Notes: generated by a model not told the origin, from the sequence alone. A stretch of 64,000 nucleotides of DNA from Guyparkeria sp. SCN-R1 (GCF_003932495.1 NZ_QZMT01000007.1:1-64000), one strand, 5' to 3'. Positions 29,095 to 39,164 are shown, counted from the stretch's first letter. Numbers and translations: made by a program.

Positions 29095-29879
29095 AACATA
29101 TCGATTCGGGGTGGGCGCGTCGTCTCACCGTGCCCGTGGCCCTGTTGGCCATCGGTCTGGGAGGGCCGGTCTGGGCCGTCGAGGTCGAGGGGCAGCTGAA
29201 TTTCGCCGACCGGGTGGCGCTGTCGACGCCGGTTGCCGGGGTGGTGGAATCGGTGCCGGTTCGTGCCGGCGAACGGGTCGAGGCAGGCGCATTGCTGTTG
29301 GCGTTGGATGCCACGCCGTTCGATCAGCGCCACCGCATGGCCGCCGCACAGATCGAGGGGTTGAGCCTGGCCGCCGACGAGGCGGCCTTGGACGCCGAGC
29401 GTGTGCAGGCGCTTTATGATCGGACGGTCGGATCGGATTCCGAGCGCGCCCTGGCGGTGATTGCCCGTGAGCAGGCCGAGGGCGAGCGCGACCGGGTGCG
29501 CGCGCAGGCCGCACTCCGGGCCTGGGAGCGTGACCAGGCCCGCCTAGAGGCGCCGTTCGACGCGCAGATCCTGTCAGTGGACGCCGCGGTAGGCGAGGTG
29601 GTCTCGCCGCAATTGACGCCGCCAACCCTGATCGAGATCGCGCGGGCCGACCAGTTGCTGGCCACGGCACGCGTAAGCGCCGACCAGCTGGGTTCGCTGG
29701 CGCTGGGCGATGAGGTCACGGTAGTCCGGGGCGATGAACGTCGGACCGGATCGGTCGACGCCATTCGCGTGCGTAGCGATGGCGACGGGCCGGTGCAGTA
29801 CGAGTTGGGGGTACGTGTGGAACGGGGTGACGGCTGGCGGGCCGGCCAGTCGGTCACGCTGGAGCTGCCCGACGACTGA
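29091..29879 (+). CDS. Periplasmic adaptor (HlyD/RND membrane-fusion type)
   Basis: A 262-residue membrane-fusion protein. After a signal peptide (cleavage near residue 30), the lipoyl-like half AGVVESVPVRAGERVEAGALLL leads into a helical hairpin (about 85-150), then EAPFDAQILSVDAAVGEVV and a beta-barrel domain. It is short for an RND adaptor. It is coupled to the TolC-like gene by a four-base overlap. The pump it serves, if any, is not in this window. Confidence 0.85.
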
Positions 29880-29908
29880 ACCCCAATGGTGGTTGGACGA
29901 TTAAAGAG

Positions 29909-29937
29909 ACGGGGCGGGATGAATCATCCCGCCCCGT
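29909..29937 (+). terminator. Intrinsic terminator of the thioredoxin-TolC-adaptor genes
   Basis: A 13-bp perfect stem ACGGGGCGGGATG / CATCCCGCCCCGT with AAT loop, followed by TTTTGATTT, 29 bases after the adaptor stop codon. Confidence 0.9.
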
Positions 29938-29962
29938 TTTGATTTCTGCCGGCGTTGGCCAA

Positions 29963-31669
29963 TCAGGCCAGATGCGCATCCAGCCAGTCGAACAGGCCGT
30001 CGGCGGCGATGTCCTCGTTGGCCTCGGCATCGCGGCGGCGCACTTCGAGCTGACCGGCGGCGAGCCCCCGTGGGCTGACCACCACGCGCAACGGGATGCC
30101 GATCAGTTCCCAGTCGGCAAAGGCCGCGCCGGGACGCATGCCGCGGTCGTCGAGGATGGTCTCGATGCCGCGTGCGCGCAGATCCGCGTAGATGGACTCC
30201 GCTCGTTCCATCACGCTGGCATCCTTGTTGGCACCGATCGGCACGATGACGACCGTGAAGGGCGCGATCGGCTGGGGCCAGCGGATGCCGCGCTCATCGA
30301 AGTTCTGCTCGATCGCGGCGGCGACGATGCGCGAGACCCCGATGCCGTAGCAGCCCATCAGCGGGGTGATCGGTTTGCCGTCCTCCCCCAGCACCTCGCA
30401 GTTCATCGCCCGGCTGTACTTGTCGCCGAGCTGGAAGACGTGACCCACCTCGATGCCGCGGCAGATATCGAGCTTGCCTTGGTTGTCCGGAGCCGGGTCG
30501 CCGGCAACCGCGTCACGCAGGTCGGCGGTCTCCGGCTCGGGCAGGTCGCGCGCCCAGTTCACGCCGGTGATGTGATAGCCGTTCTTGTTCGCCCCGCAGG
30601 CGAAATCGCTCAGGGCGGCCGCGGCGTGGTCGGCGATCACCGGGATGTCGAGACCGAGCGGGCCGATCGAGCCGACCGAGGCGCCGATCAGCTTGGGTGC
30701 CTCCGCCTCGTCGACGAAGGTCAGCGGCTCGGCGATGGCCGGGTGCTTGGTCGCTTTGATCTCGTTGAGGGAGTGGTCGCCGCGCAGGACCAGCGCGACT
30801 GCCGTTGACTCGGTGCCGGTGACCAGCAGGGTCTTGACCGTGCGCGAGGCCGGCAGGTCGAGTGTGGCGGCCACTTCCTCGATGGTGCGCGCGTTTGGCG
30901 TGGCCACCTCGGTCATGGTCTCGGCTGGCTCCGGGCGCGGCTGCGTGGCCGGGAAGGTCGGAGCCATCTCGACGTTCGCGGCGTAGTCGCCATCCACCGC
31001 GTAGGCGATGGCATCCTCGCCGGAGTCGGCCAGCACGTGGAACTCGTGCGAGGCATTGCCGCCGATCGAGCCGGTATCCGCGACCACCGCGCGCCAGGCG
31101 AGTCCCAGCCGGTCGAGGATGCGGCTGTAGGCGGTGTACATCAGCTGGTAGGTCTGCTCGAGCGACTCGGCATCGGCGTGGAAGGAGTAGGCATCCTTCA
31201 TGACGAACTCGCGGGCACGCATGACGCCGAAACGCGGCCGGATCTCGTCGCGGAATTTCGTCTGGATCTGGTAGAAGTTCACCGGCAGCTGGCGGTAGCT
31301 CTTGAGCTCGCGGCGGGCGTAGTCGGTGATCACCTCTTCATGGGTCGGTCCGAAGCAGAAATCCCGCCCATGCCGGTCGGTCAGGCGCAGCAGCTCGGGA
31401 CCGTACTGTTGCCAGCGACCCGATTCCTCCCACAGCTCGGCCGGTTGCACCGCCGGCATCAGCAACTCCAGCGCCCCGGCGGCGTCCATTTCCTCGCGCA
31501 CGATCGTCTCGACGCGGCGCAGCACCTTCAGACCCAGCGGCGACCAGGTGTAGAGCCCCGAGGCCAGCTTTTTGAGCATGCCGGCACGCAGCATCAGCTG
31601 GTGGCTGACGATCTCCGCTTCGGCCGGGGTTTCCTTCATGGTGTTGATGGCGAAGTGGCTGGCGCGCAT
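29963..31669 (-). CDS. proS: Prolyl-tRNA synthetase (bacterial type)
   Basis: Class II synthetase of 568 residues in the bacterial form with an inserted editing domain. Motif 1/2 region residues ([21 protein letters not shown], read here in part) lie near 135-155, the YbaK-like editing insert spans about 225-400, and the C-terminal anticodon-binding domain begins near 465. It starts [15 protein letters not shown], as in many proteobacterial ProRS. A DUF4124 gene lies upstream on the same strand with a 180-base gap. Confidence 0.96.
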   Translation of the reverse strand: MRASHFAINTMKETPAEAEIVSHQLMLRAGMLKKLASGLYTWSPLGLKVLRRVETIVREEMDAAGALELLMPAVQPAELWEESGRWQQYGPELLRLTDRHGRDFCFGPTHEEVITDYARRELKSYRQLPVNFYQIQTKFRDEIRPRFGVMRAREFVMKDAYSFHADAESLEQTYQLMYTAYSRILDRLGLAWRAVVADTGSIGGNASHEFHVLADSGEDAIAYAVDGDYAANVEMAPTFPATQPRPEPAETMTEVATPNARTIEEVAATLDLPASRTVKTLLVTGTESTAVALVLRGDHSLNEIKATKHPAIAEPLTFVDEAEAPKLIGASVGSIGPLGLDIPVIADHAAAALSDFACGANKNGYHITGVNWARDLPEPETADLRDAVAGDPAPDNQGKLDICRGIEVGHVFQLGDKYSRAMNCEVLGEDGKPITPLMGCYGIGVSRIVAAAIEQNFDERGIRWPQPIAPFTVVIVPIGANKDASVMERAESIYADLRARGIETILDDRGMRPGAAFADWELIGIPLRVVVSPRGLAAGQLEVRRRDAEANEDIAADGLFDWLDAHLA

Positions 31670-31849
31670 GGGGGTCTCGTTCGTGTTGGAAAGCGGGGAG
31701 GCCGGTGTGTTGTGTCAGTGTCACCGGTTCACGGCAGGCCGGGATTGTACCGAGCCGGGCGCCGGGGCGTCGAGAGAATCAAGCACAAGGGATCTGGAAA
31801 CGAGAACGGCCGCTCGCGGCGGCCGTTACCTGTGACGATCGGCAGGGGA

Positions 31850-32374
31850 TTATTCCTCGGCGGCGCTGCAGGCCTCTTCGATGATCGCGTCGAGTCGCTC
31901 GAGTCGCTCGGTACGTTGCGCTTCGCTCATCGGCTGATACTTGCCGTCTTCGTCCTGGACCATCAGTCGGTTGCCGCTGTTGGCCACCGCCTCGCGCTGT
32001 TCCCGCGCCTGACGGCAGGTCTCCCGCGCCTTTTCCCGATCGACCACCTTGACCTCGGTGGCCGGGTCGCTGGCCTTGTCGCCGTCCACTGGCGGTGTCT
32101 CTTCGTCCTTGGTTTCGTTCGCCGACGCGCTGGGGGCAGGGTCCGCGCCGCCGGCCTCGAGGGCCTGGGAGGGGCGATCCTTGGGCGGAGTCTGCGAGAA
32201 CTGGACGTTGCCACGCTCGTCGACGGACTTGTAGATCGTGGACGCCTCGCTGGGACTAGACGTAACGGCCAGCATGACGGCGACGGCCAGCGCAACCGTC
32301 AACGTGGCGATGGCGCGACCGACCCTTTTGCCCTGGTGGGCCGGGGGAGTGGGATGTGCTGCGATTCCTTGCAT
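31850..32374 (-). CDS. DUF4124-containing exported protein
   Basis: A 174-residue protein with a hydrophobic signal/anchor (ATLTVALAVAVMLAVTSS, about residues 22-40) followed by the DUF4124 segment TIYKSVDERGNVQFSQTPP. The rest is charged, with two cysteines (TCRQ and EACSAAEE) that could form a disulfide. Function is unknown. Start 32374 is tentative because the ribosome site is weak. A hairpin AACGGCCGC/GCGGCCGTT at 31805-31827 downstream, with only a short T stretch, may be its terminator. Confidence 0.75.
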   Translation of the reverse strand: MQGIAAHPTPPAHQGKRVGRAIATLTVALAVAVMLAVTSSPSEASTIYKSVDERGNVQFSQTPPKDRPSQALEAGGADPAPSASANETKDEETPPVDGDKASDPATEVKVVDREKARETCRQAREQREAVANSGNRLMVQDEDGKYQPMSEAQRTERLERLDAIIEEACSAAEE

Positions 32375-32607
32375 GATGTCGGGTCCCGATGTGATGAACG
32401 ATCCAGTGACGAGTCTACCCCTGCGCGAACAGGCGCATTGCCCGTTGGAGCATAAACCGCCTGATCGGCCCTGAAAAGCCCTCGACGAGGCGTTTGTGTG
32501 GTGCTTGCTGCGCGCGGGTGTTGGTCGCAAAGCACAAGGTGGCTTGATACACTCTCTGCTCAGTTTATCGCGCCCCTTTATCGTTTACCGGAACAGAGAC
32601 TGAACCA

Positions 32608-33561
32608 ATGGCCGATCGTCGCCTCAAGGTTTTCAATACCGTTGCCCGCCTGCTGAGCTTTACCAAGGCAGCCGAGGCGCTGCACATGACGCAGCCGGCG
32701 GTGACGTTTCAGGTTCGCCAGCTCGAAGAGCATTTCGACACCCGCCTGTTCGACCGAACGCACAACCGCGTGACGCTCACCGACGTCGGGCACACGGTCT
32801 ACGAGATCTCCGAACGGATATTCGAGCTCTATGACGAGATGGACCGACGGGTCAAGGAGATGACCGGGGAGATCGGCGGGGCGCTCAATATCGGTGCGAG
32901 CATGACGGTGGCCGAGAACATGCTGCCCGCGTTGCTGGGCAATTTCCGCCAGGAGCATCCCGATCTGTCCGTGCGCCTGAAGGTGGGCAACACCGAATCG
33001 GTGGTCTCGATGGTCGAGCACAACGTGGTCGACCTGGCCTTGGTCGAGGGCAGCGTCACCAACAAGAATCTGCTGGTCGAGACCTGTCGCCGCGACGAGC
33101 TAGTGGTAATCATGCCGCCGGAGCACGAGCTCGCCGGGTATGGTGATGAGGGCGTGCCGGTCGAGAAACTGGCCAAATACCCGTTCATCTGCCGCGAGGA
33201 AGGCTCGGGCACACGCGAGGTGGTCCTCTCTTACATGGACGAGCAGGGTCAGTCCGAGGGCTGGGATGTCTGCATGGAGTTGGGCAGCCCGGAGGCGATC
33301 AAGGGGGCCGTCGAGGCCGGCATGGGGTTGTCGATCATGTCATCGGCGGGCATCAGCAAGGAACTCAAGCTTGGCCTGCTGACGGCCGTGCCGCTCAAGC
33401 CGCGGCTGTACCGTGACTTCTCCTTCGTGCGCCAGCGTCACAAGTTCCGCCTGCCGGCGATGGAGCAGTTGCTGGAGTTCTCGCGTCACTATTGCCGTGA
33501 GAGCACGCCGATGCATGACCTGGAAGTGATCCAGCACACGGCCAACGGCGAAGAGGCCTGA
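32608..33561 (+). CDS. LysR-family transcriptional regulator
   Basis: A 317-residue LysR regulator: N-terminal winged helix-turn-helix (residues 5-62, SFTKAAEALHMTQPAVTFQV) and a periplasmic-binding-like sensor domain (about 92-300). The overall pattern resembles CbbR or the LysR proteins next to sulfur and carbon genes, but the target cannot be read from sequence. It is divergent from the DUF4124 gene; a gap of 233 bases lies between. A strong terminator follows. Confidence 0.92.
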   Translation: MADRRLKVFNTVARLLSFTKAAEALHMTQPAVTFQVRQLEEHFDTRLFDRTHNRVTLTDVGHTVYEISERIFELYDEMDRRVKEMTGEIGGALNIGASMTVAENMLPALLGNFRQEHPDLSVRLKVGNTESVVSMVEHNVVDLALVEGSVTNKNLLVETCRRDELVVIMPPEHELAGYGDEGVPVEKLAKYPFICREEGSGTREVVLSYMDEQGQSEGWDVCMELGSPEAIKGAVEAGMGLSIMSSAGISKELKLGLLTAVPLKPRLYRDFSFVRQRHKFRLPAMEQLLEFSRHYCRESTPMHDLEVIQHTANGEEA

Positions 33562-33595
33562 CCCGGCTGGTTCTGTTCGAGTCAGCCGAAGCGAG

Positions 33596-33629
33596 AAAAC
33601 GCCCGGAGGGTCGCCTCCGGGCGTTTTTT
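33596..33629 (+). terminator. Intrinsic terminator of the LysR gene
   Basis: Stem AAAACGCCCGGAGG / CCTCCGGGCGTTTT with GTCG loop, then further T. It starts 34 bases after the LysR stop. The remainder of the gap 33562-33893 holds only another terminator and no convincing gene. Confidence 0.92.
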
Positions 33630-33821
33630 GTTGTGTGAGTCCCCGGGGAGGGGCGGTGTCCGAGGGAGCGCTGCCCGAGAATCGGGGATGAGCGCGCTGT
33701 TAGGTGAGGCATGAACAGAGGGCGTGATCGAGCAATGCGGGCTTAAGCCGTTCGCTCTGGCCTTGCTGGGCCAAGGAGACCGGTCCATTGCCGGCGGTGT
33801 CATCTGTATTTTGCACACACG

Positions 33822-33854
33822 AAAAAACCCGGCGCGGGCGGACCCGGCCGGGCT
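33822..33854 (-). terminator. Probable terminator of the DUF302 lipoprotein gene
   Basis: On the minus strand, GCCCGGC and GCCGGGT can pair across a 12-13 base loop and are followed by TTTTTT. It lies 40 bases beyond the stop codon of the lipoprotein gene. Confidence 0.65.
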
Positions 33855-33893
33855 GGATGGCATCGCCCCGAAGGGCGATCAACCGGACGGGGC

Positions 33894-34463
33894 TTAGAAG
33901 CCGCCGCTGGCGCCTGCCTCCATCATCTTCCAGATGGTGTCGCGAACGTGCATGGCGTCTTTCTTGAATTCCGGATCCATTTCCTTGCCGCCGTGAACAA
34001 ACATGTCCATGTTCAGGCTGTAGAGATGGAAGCGGCCCTCTTCGTCTTCGACCACGCTGATGCGGCACGGCAGGTAGGCCGAGAAGTACGGGCTGAAGTT
34101 GACGGCCTTGCGGGCGATCTGCGGGCTGCAGTACTGGTAGATCATCAGGTAGCGCTGTTCTTCGCCCGTCTCGAGCTCGATCTGCTTGGACAGCGGCATC
34201 TCCCCAACATTCGCCAAGCCACTGCCGACAGCGGCCGACTCGATGCTGGTCTTGATGTCGTCCGGACCCAGGCCCTCATCGACCTCCATATGCCAGACGG
34301 TGGCCGCGCCCAGGTCACCCTCGCTTTCGACGAACTTGTCGTACATCTCGCTGTAGATGTCCATCGCCTTCGGATCGAGGTTGTCCTTGACGGACATGAA
34401 GCCGCAGCCGGACAGTGTCAGGATGGCGGCGCCGAGGATCGATACCTTGAGAAAATTGTGCAT
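33894..34463 (-). CDS. DUF302-type lipoprotein
   Basis: A 189-residue lipoprotein: lipobox ILTLSGC with the lipidated Cys at about residue 20, then Gly-Phe. The body (about 50-185) resembles DUF302 proteins (paired strands, YQYCSPQIARKAVNFSPYFS and LPCRISVVED). The two Cys are candidates for a disulfide or ligand site. The start at 34463 (MHNFLKV) has AGGGAGAG upstream. DUF302 proteins are common in sulfur oxidisers but their role is not settled. Confidence 0.8.
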   Translation of the reverse strand: MHNFLKVSILGAAILTLSGCGFMSVKDNLDPKAMDIYSEMYDKFVESEGDLGAATVWHMEVDEGLGPDDIKTSIESAAVGSGLANVGEMPLSKQIELETGEEQRYLMIYQYCSPQIARKAVNFSPYFSAYLPCRISVVEDEEGRFHLYSLNMDMFVHGGKEMDPEFKKDAMHVRDTIWKMMEAGASGGF

Positions 34464-34625
34464 GTGAGACTCTCCCTGTGTGCTTTTTCGTCTTGAAGCC
34501 AAGCTGACTTCGACGGAATCGATTATCTGCGCATTAGTACATGCTTACAAACTTGATTAATTTACTCCTGATAAAGGGGCTTAATTTGGCTATCCAGCCC
34601 TGTCATGTCGCGGTTTGATGGAGCG

Positions 34626-34650
34626 AAAAGCGCCCGCAATGGCACGGGCG
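34626..34650 (-). terminator. Probable terminator of the PIN-PhoH gene
   Basis: On the minus strand CGCCCG and CGGGCG pair across TGCCATTG, followed by CTTTTCG, about 45 bases after the PIN-PhoH stop. The stem is short and the T run only four, so confidence is moderate. Confidence 0.5.
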
Positions 34651-34692
34651 ACGGGTCTTTTTCGGCCGATTTGTGGCCTTTTCGAGGCTTTC

Positions 34693-36117
34693 TTAGAGCA
34701 CCTCGGCGGCAAACTCGGCCAGACGCGAGCGTTCGCCACGGGTCAGCGTCACATGCGCCCCATGAGGCCATCCGCGGAAGCGGTCGACCACGAAGGTCAA
34801 CCCCGAGCTGGTCTCGGTGAGATAGGGGGTGTCGATCTGGGCGATGTTGCCCAGGCAGACCATCTTGGTGCCCGGTCCGGCACGGGTGATCAGGGTGCGC
34901 ATCTGCTTGGCGGTGAGGTTCTGTGCCTCGTCGATGATGACGAACTTGTTCTGGAATGTCCGGCCGCGCATGAAGTTAAGCGAACGGATCTTGATGCGCG
35001 ACTGCAGCAGATCGTTGGTGGCGGCGCGCTCCCAGGAGCCCCCACCACCATCGGTCTTGGCGAGCACCTCGAGGTTGTCCATCAACGCGCCCATCCACGG
35101 CGTCATCTTCTCCTCCTCGGTGCCGGGCAGAAAGCCGATGTCCTCGCCGACCGGGATGGTCACGCGGGTCATCACGATCTCGGTGAACAGCTTCTGTTCC
35201 AGTACCTGGGTCAGGGCGGCGGCCAGCGTCAGCAGGGTCTTGCCGGTGCCGGCCTGGCCGAGCAGGCTGACGAAATCGACTTCGGGGTCCATCAGGGCGT
35301 TGAGGGCGAAGCTCTGTTCCGGATTGCGGGCGGTGATGCCCCAGATCGAGTGTCGCTCCTGCTGGTAATTGGTGACGCTCTCCAGCACGGCGGTGCCGTC
35401 GGCCTCGACCTCGCGCACCACGGCGGTAAACGGTGAGGGTGCCTCCAGTCGCAGGTAGAGGTTCGGGTACCACTCCGCGGTGTCGGCGCCGTGGATGCGA
35501 TAGAAGACGCGGCCCTCGTCCTGCCAGGATTCGAGCGCCTCGCCATGCGCCTCCCAGAAGTCCGGCCCGAGGCTCTCGTGGCCGGTATGCAATAGCGAAA
35601 CGTCATCGAGGACCTGGTCGTTGTGGTAGTCCTCGGCCTTCAACCCGACGGCAGTCGCCTTGATACGGAGGTTGATGTCCTTGGAGACCAGAATCACCTC
35701 GCGGTCGGTGACTCGCTCCTGCAGGGCCAGCGTGATGCCGAGGATTTGATTGTCAGCACGGCTGCCCGGCAGGCTCACCGGCAGGTCGTTGCTCTCCTCG
35801 CGCGTCTGCAGGAAAAGCCGCCCGGTCGGTTTCAATGTGCTTTCCGACTGCGCGTGCAGGGCGGTGTGGATGGGCAGGCCATCGTTGATCGTGGCGATGT
35901 CGACGTCGGTGAGCATGTCGTCGAGGAACCGACTGACCTGCCGGACGTTGCGGGCCGTCTCGGACTGGCCCTTCTTGCCGGCATCGAGCTCCTCGAGCAC
36001 GATCATCGGCAGGTAGATGTCGTGCTCCATGAAGCGGTAAAGGGCGGTGGGGTCGTGCATCAGCACGTTGGTGTCGAGGATGAACAGGCAGCGGTTCTTG
36101 CGGGTGGTGTTGATCAT
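34693..36117 (-). CDS. PIN-PhoH fusion ATPase/ribonuclease
   Basis: A 474-residue protein of the PhoH2 type. The N-terminal PIN nuclease domain (residues 8-150) shows FILDTNVLMHDPTALYRF and acidic residues (LEELDAG; SRADNQILGITLAL). The C-terminal PhoH ATPase (about 235-474) shows the P-loop GQAGTGKTLL and the Walker B segment FVIIDEAQNLT. Related proteins unwind and cleave RNA. Here it stands alone with no antitoxin-like partner gene next to it. Confidence 0.92.
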   Translation of the reverse strand: MINTTRKNRCLFILDTNVLMHDPTALYRFMEHDIYLPMIVLEELDAGKKGQSETARNVRQVSRFLDDMLTDVDIATINDGLPIHTALHAQSESTLKPTGRLFLQTREESNDLPVSLPGSRADNQILGITLALQERVTDREVILVSKDINLRIKATAVGLKAEDYHNDQVLDDVSLLHTGHESLGPDFWEAHGEALESWQDEGRVFYRIHGADTAEWYPNLYLRLEAPSPFTAVVREVEADGTAVLESVTNYQQERHSIWGITARNPEQSFALNALMDPEVDFVSLLGQAGTGKTLLTLAAALTQVLEQKLFTEIVMTRVTIPVGEDIGFLPGTEEEKMTPWMGALMDNLEVLAKTDGGGGSWERAATNDLLQSRIKIRSLNFMRGRTFQNKFVIIDEAQNLTAKQMRTLITRAGPGTKMVCLGNIAQIDTPYLTETSSGLTFVVDRFRGWPHGAHVTLTRGERSRLAEFAAEVL

Positions 36118-36167
36118 CGCGTGGGTCTTGCTCCCTGCTGGTGGTTAAAGGCGGGCTGTCGGCCTTC

Positions 36168-36662
36168 TTAAAGGGCCTTGACCGCGTCGAGTACCGCCTC
36201 GACGTGGCCCGGCACCTTGACCTTGCGCCAAGCCTGTCGGATCACGCCGTCGGCGTCGATGAGAAAGGTGCTGCGCTCGATACCCTCGAAGCGCTTGCCG
36301 AACATGTTCTTCATGCGCAGGACGTTGAAGGCCTGGCTGACCGAGCGGTCCGTGTCGGCGATCAACGGGAAGTCGATGCCCTGCTTGTCGCAGAACTTGC
36401 GATGGCTGGTCGCGTCGTCGTTCGACACGCCGACGACCCGGGCGCCGGCCGCCGTGAAGGCGGGCAGGGCCGCCTGGAAGTCCCGTGCCTCGGTGGTGCA
36501 ACCGGGCGTGTTGTCGCGCGGGTAGAAATAGAGCACCAGCGGGGTACCGCGAAAGTCCGCCAATCCCAGCGTTTCGCCGTCGGTGGTCTGGCCGGTGAAG
36601 TCCGGGGCGGGTTGGTCCGGGCGCGGTTCGGGGGAGGGCGTGGCGCTGCTCTGGCTACTCAT
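36168..36662 (-). CDS. bcp: Bcp-type thiol peroxidase
   Basis: Peroxiredoxin (PrxQ/Bcp) of 164 residues that reduces hydroperoxides using thioredoxin. The peroxidatic site FYPRDNTPGCTTEARDF holds the catalytic Cys; a second Cys five residues after SNDDATSHRK is in KFCDKQG rather than the usual C-x4-C position, so resolving may differ. A Pro-rich N-terminal extension of about 18 residues is present. It lies 50 bases upstream of PIN-PhoH and is divergent from dapA. Confidence 0.92.
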   Translation of the reverse strand: MSSQSSATPSPEPRPDQPAPDFTGQTTDGETLGLADFRGTPLVLYFYPRDNTPGCTTEARDFQAALPAFTAAGARVVGVSNDDATSHRKFCDKQGIDFPLIADTDRSVSQAFNVLRMKNMFGKRFEGIERSTFLIDADGVIRQAWRKVKVPGHVEAVLDAVKAL

Positions 36663-36801
36663 TGGGCTCGATGGAACTCCTCGGTTATGACGATGGGATG
36701 AAACCGGCTATCCGGCGGTTGGTTCCTGTGATCAATATAGCAGTCGTCCGACGGCCCGTGCGGGCTATGACGATGCGGCGTGGAGCCACCATTGCCCCGG
36801 C

Positions 36802-36831
36802 TTGTCACTGGCGGATAACTGCCGGTACTAT
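36802..36831 (+). promoter_or_regulatory. Candidate dapA promoter
   Basis: TTGTCA at 36802-36807 and TACTAT at 36826-36831 are separated by 18 bases, about 105 bases before the dapA ATG. The -10 matches the consensus at four of six positions. This is a visual match only. Confidence 0.3.
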
Positions 36832-36935
36832 GCGAGTTTGGCCCCGCCCTTTAGAGGACCTCCCGCAAGGCTCTCAACGGGGCAGGACGGCCGCGATCCA
36901 CTGATCCGTAGGCGACTACAAACACGCGAGGCGAC

Positions 36936-37832
36936 ATGGCGGCGAAAACGATTACCGGCAGCATGGTGGCCCTGGTCACCCCATTGCACGAAGACGGCGC
37001 AGTGGATTATGTCGGTCTCAAACGCCTGATCGAGTGGCACGTTGCCGCCGGGACCCACGCGATCGTCGCGGTCGGCACCACGGGCGAGTCGGCGACCCTC
37101 GACTACGAGGAGCACATCGCCGTGATCCGTGCCACGGTGGACCTCACCGCCGGCCGCGTGCCGGTGATTGCCGGCACCGGCGCGAACTCCACTCGCGAGG
37201 CGCTCGCCCTGGCGCGTGGTGCCCGATCCGCGGGTGCCGACGCGCATCTGTCGGTCACCCCGTACTACAACAAGCCCACCCAGGAAGGCCTCAAGCAGCA
37301 CTTCCGGGCGATCGCCGACGCGGTCGATCTGCCGATGATTCTCTATAACGTCCCCGGCCGCACGGCAGTGGACATGGCGCCGGACACGACCTTGTCGCTG
37401 GCCGAGCACCGGAATATCGTCGGCATCAAGGAGGCTACCGGCTCGATCGAGCGCATGCGCGACATCATCCAGCGTGGTCCGGACGACTTCGCCGTTTACA
37501 GTGGCGAGGACAATCTGGGGGCGGCCTGTATGCTCGGAGGCGGCCAGGGCAGCATCTCGGTGACCGCCAACGTCGCGCCGGCCTTGATGGCGCAGATGGC
37601 CGAGTCCGCACTCGCGGGTGACGAGGGGGCGACCGAGTCGCTGGACGCCCGTTTGGCACCATTGCATCGCGAGCTTTTCTGCCAGACCAATCCGATTCCG
37701 GTCAAATGGGCCCTGCACCGCATGGGCCTGATCGGACCGACGTTGCGCCTGCCGCTTACCCCGCTGGATGGCTACTGCCATGCGGGTCTCGAGCAGGCGC
37801 TGAACGAGGCGGGCTGCCTCGAGTCCGATTGA
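36936..37832 (+). CDS. dapA: 4-hydroxy-tetrahydrodipicolinate synthase
   Basis: Condenses pyruvate with aspartate semialdehyde in lysine and diaminopimelate synthesis. The 298-residue TIM barrel has the GTTGESATL pyruvate site, the NVPGRTAVDM segment, and the Schiff-base lysine in GIKEATG. GAGG precedes the ATG by eight bases. bamC follows after 62 bases, the gene order seen in E. coli (dapA-bamC). Confidence 0.96.
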   Translation: MAAKTITGSMVALVTPLHEDGAVDYVGLKRLIEWHVAAGTHAIVAVGTTGESATLDYEEHIAVIRATVDLTAGRVPVIAGTGANSTREALALARGARSAGADAHLSVTPYYNKPTQEGLKQHFRAIADAVDLPMILYNVPGRTAVDMAPDTTLSLAEHRNIVGIKEATGSIERMRDIIQRGPDDFAVYSGEDNLGAACMLGGGQGSISVTANVAPALMAQMAESALAGDEGATESLDARLAPLHRELFCQTNPIPVKWALHRMGLIGPTLRLPLTPLDGYCHAGLEQALNEAGCLESD

Positions 37833-37894
37833 CCAGACCCGCTCTCATATTTCAGACACCCGACACTCAAACAAGACACTGGAACCGAACAGGC

Positions 37895-39010
37895 ATGCGA
37901 TACCCCACCCCCTCCCGGATGTTGACCTTCGCCGCACTGGCGGCCACGGGCCTGATTAGCGGTTGCTCCAGCATTCCGTTCATCGGCGGCGACGATGACC
38001 GCGAGGCCGACCGTGCCGCGCAACTGGAAGTGCCGCCGGCGTTTTCCGCCCCGGCCGCCGGTGGATCGGTTGCCCTGCCGGAGATCGCCTCGGCCCGGGC
38101 CGAGCAGATGTCGCGCAACCAGGATGGTGGCGTCCTGGCAACGGGCACCGACATCCGGGTGGCCGGCGAGCCGGGTAGCCGCTATCTGGTCGTGGGCACC
38201 AATCCCGACTCCGTCTGGCCGAAGCTGCAGGGCTTTCTGCGCGACGAGGGTTATTCCATTCGTCGGCTGGAGCCGGGCGTCGGTCTGATCGAGACGGACT
38301 GGACTGGCGTGGCCAGCAACGATGGGGGCGGTTTCAACATCATGAGCTTCCTCAAGATCGCCCGGGATACGCTGTTCAAGCCGGACTCTATCGAGAAGGT
38401 GCGTCTGCGTATCGAACGGGGCGAGGGCGACAGCGAGACCCTGGTATTCGTCACCGGGCAGAAGCGTGAGCTAACCGGCGACGAGCCGCTGGTTCCGGGT
38501 GACGAAAGCACTACCTTCGAGTACAGCAACGCCGTCGATTCCTCGGCCATGACCGCCGAGACCATGTCGCGCCTGGCGGCGTATCTCTCGGGCAACGATG
38601 CCGAGGAGGCTCGTGCCCTGGTGGGTCAGAAATTCTCCTCCCGCTCCAAGGTGATCACCGGCGACGAGCCCGAGGATCGCTACATCGAGGTCAGCCAATC
38701 CTTCCCGCGAGCCTGGAATCGTGTCGGCCTGGCGCTGGATCGCCTCGGCTTCGATCCGGTCTCGCGCAATCAGGACGAGGGCGAGATCGAGGTCAAGCAC
38801 AGCTACCCGCAGGGCCTTTACGAAGGCATCGTGATGCGCGGCGTAACCATCGACAAGGACGCCGACATGACCCTGCACCTGACCCTCGAGGTCGAGCCGC
38901 GGCGTGATGGCGGTACCGACGTGCGCATCGAGCGGATCAATATCGCCGGCGGCACCCTGCCGCAGGATCGGGCGGTGATCCTCTCCAAGATCAACGCGGA
39001 ACTCGAGTAA
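37895..39010 (+). CDS. bamC: BamC, lipoprotein of the outer-membrane assembly complex
   Basis: Outer-membrane lipoprotein of the BAM complex (formerly NlpB). The 371-residue precursor has the lipobox GLISGCSS (Cys near residue 24), a flexible N-terminal segment, and two helix-grip domains (about 110-215 and 250-371). It lies right behind dapA, the usual position of bamC in gammaproteobacteria. The ATG at 37895 is chosen because the lipobox then falls at a normal distance. A strong terminator follows the stop. Confidence 0.9.
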   Translation: MRYPTPSRMLTFAALAATGLISGCSSIPFIGGDDDREADRAAQLEVPPAFSAPAAGGSVALPEIASARAEQMSRNQDGGVLATGTDIRVAGEPGSRYLVVGTNPDSVWPKLQGFLRDEGYSIRRLEPGVGLIETDWTGVASNDGGGFNIMSFLKIARDTLFKPDSIEKVRLRIERGEGDSETLVFVTGQKRELTGDEPLVPGDESTTFEYSNAVDSSAMTAETMSRLAAYLSGNDAEEARALVGQKFSSRSKVITGDEPEDRYIEVSQSFPRAWNRVGLALDRLGFDPVSRNQDEGEIEVKHSYPQGLYEGIVMRGVTIDKDADMTLHLTLEVEPRRDGGTDVRIERINIAGGTLPQDRAVILSKINAELE

Positions 39011-39048
39011 TCTCGGCGGGCCCGCCGAGGGCCCGACCGCGATTCACA

Positions 39049-39081
39049 AAAAAGCCCCGTCTCGCCGAGACGGGGCTTTTT
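39049..39081 (+). terminator. Intrinsic terminator after bamC
   Basis: A 15-bp perfect stem AAAAAGCCCCGTCTC / GAGACGGGGCTTTTT with GCC loop, 38 bases after the bamC stop. The A run on the 5' side means it could also act for folE2 on the minus strand, which ends at 39165. Confidence 0.92.
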
Positions 39082-39164
39082 CGGTTGCCGAGACGGTGCG
39101 AGGAGTGTGCCGTCGGGCTCAGTGCCGGTTCGTCACCCGCGTTATTGCTGGGTGATCGGTCCGG

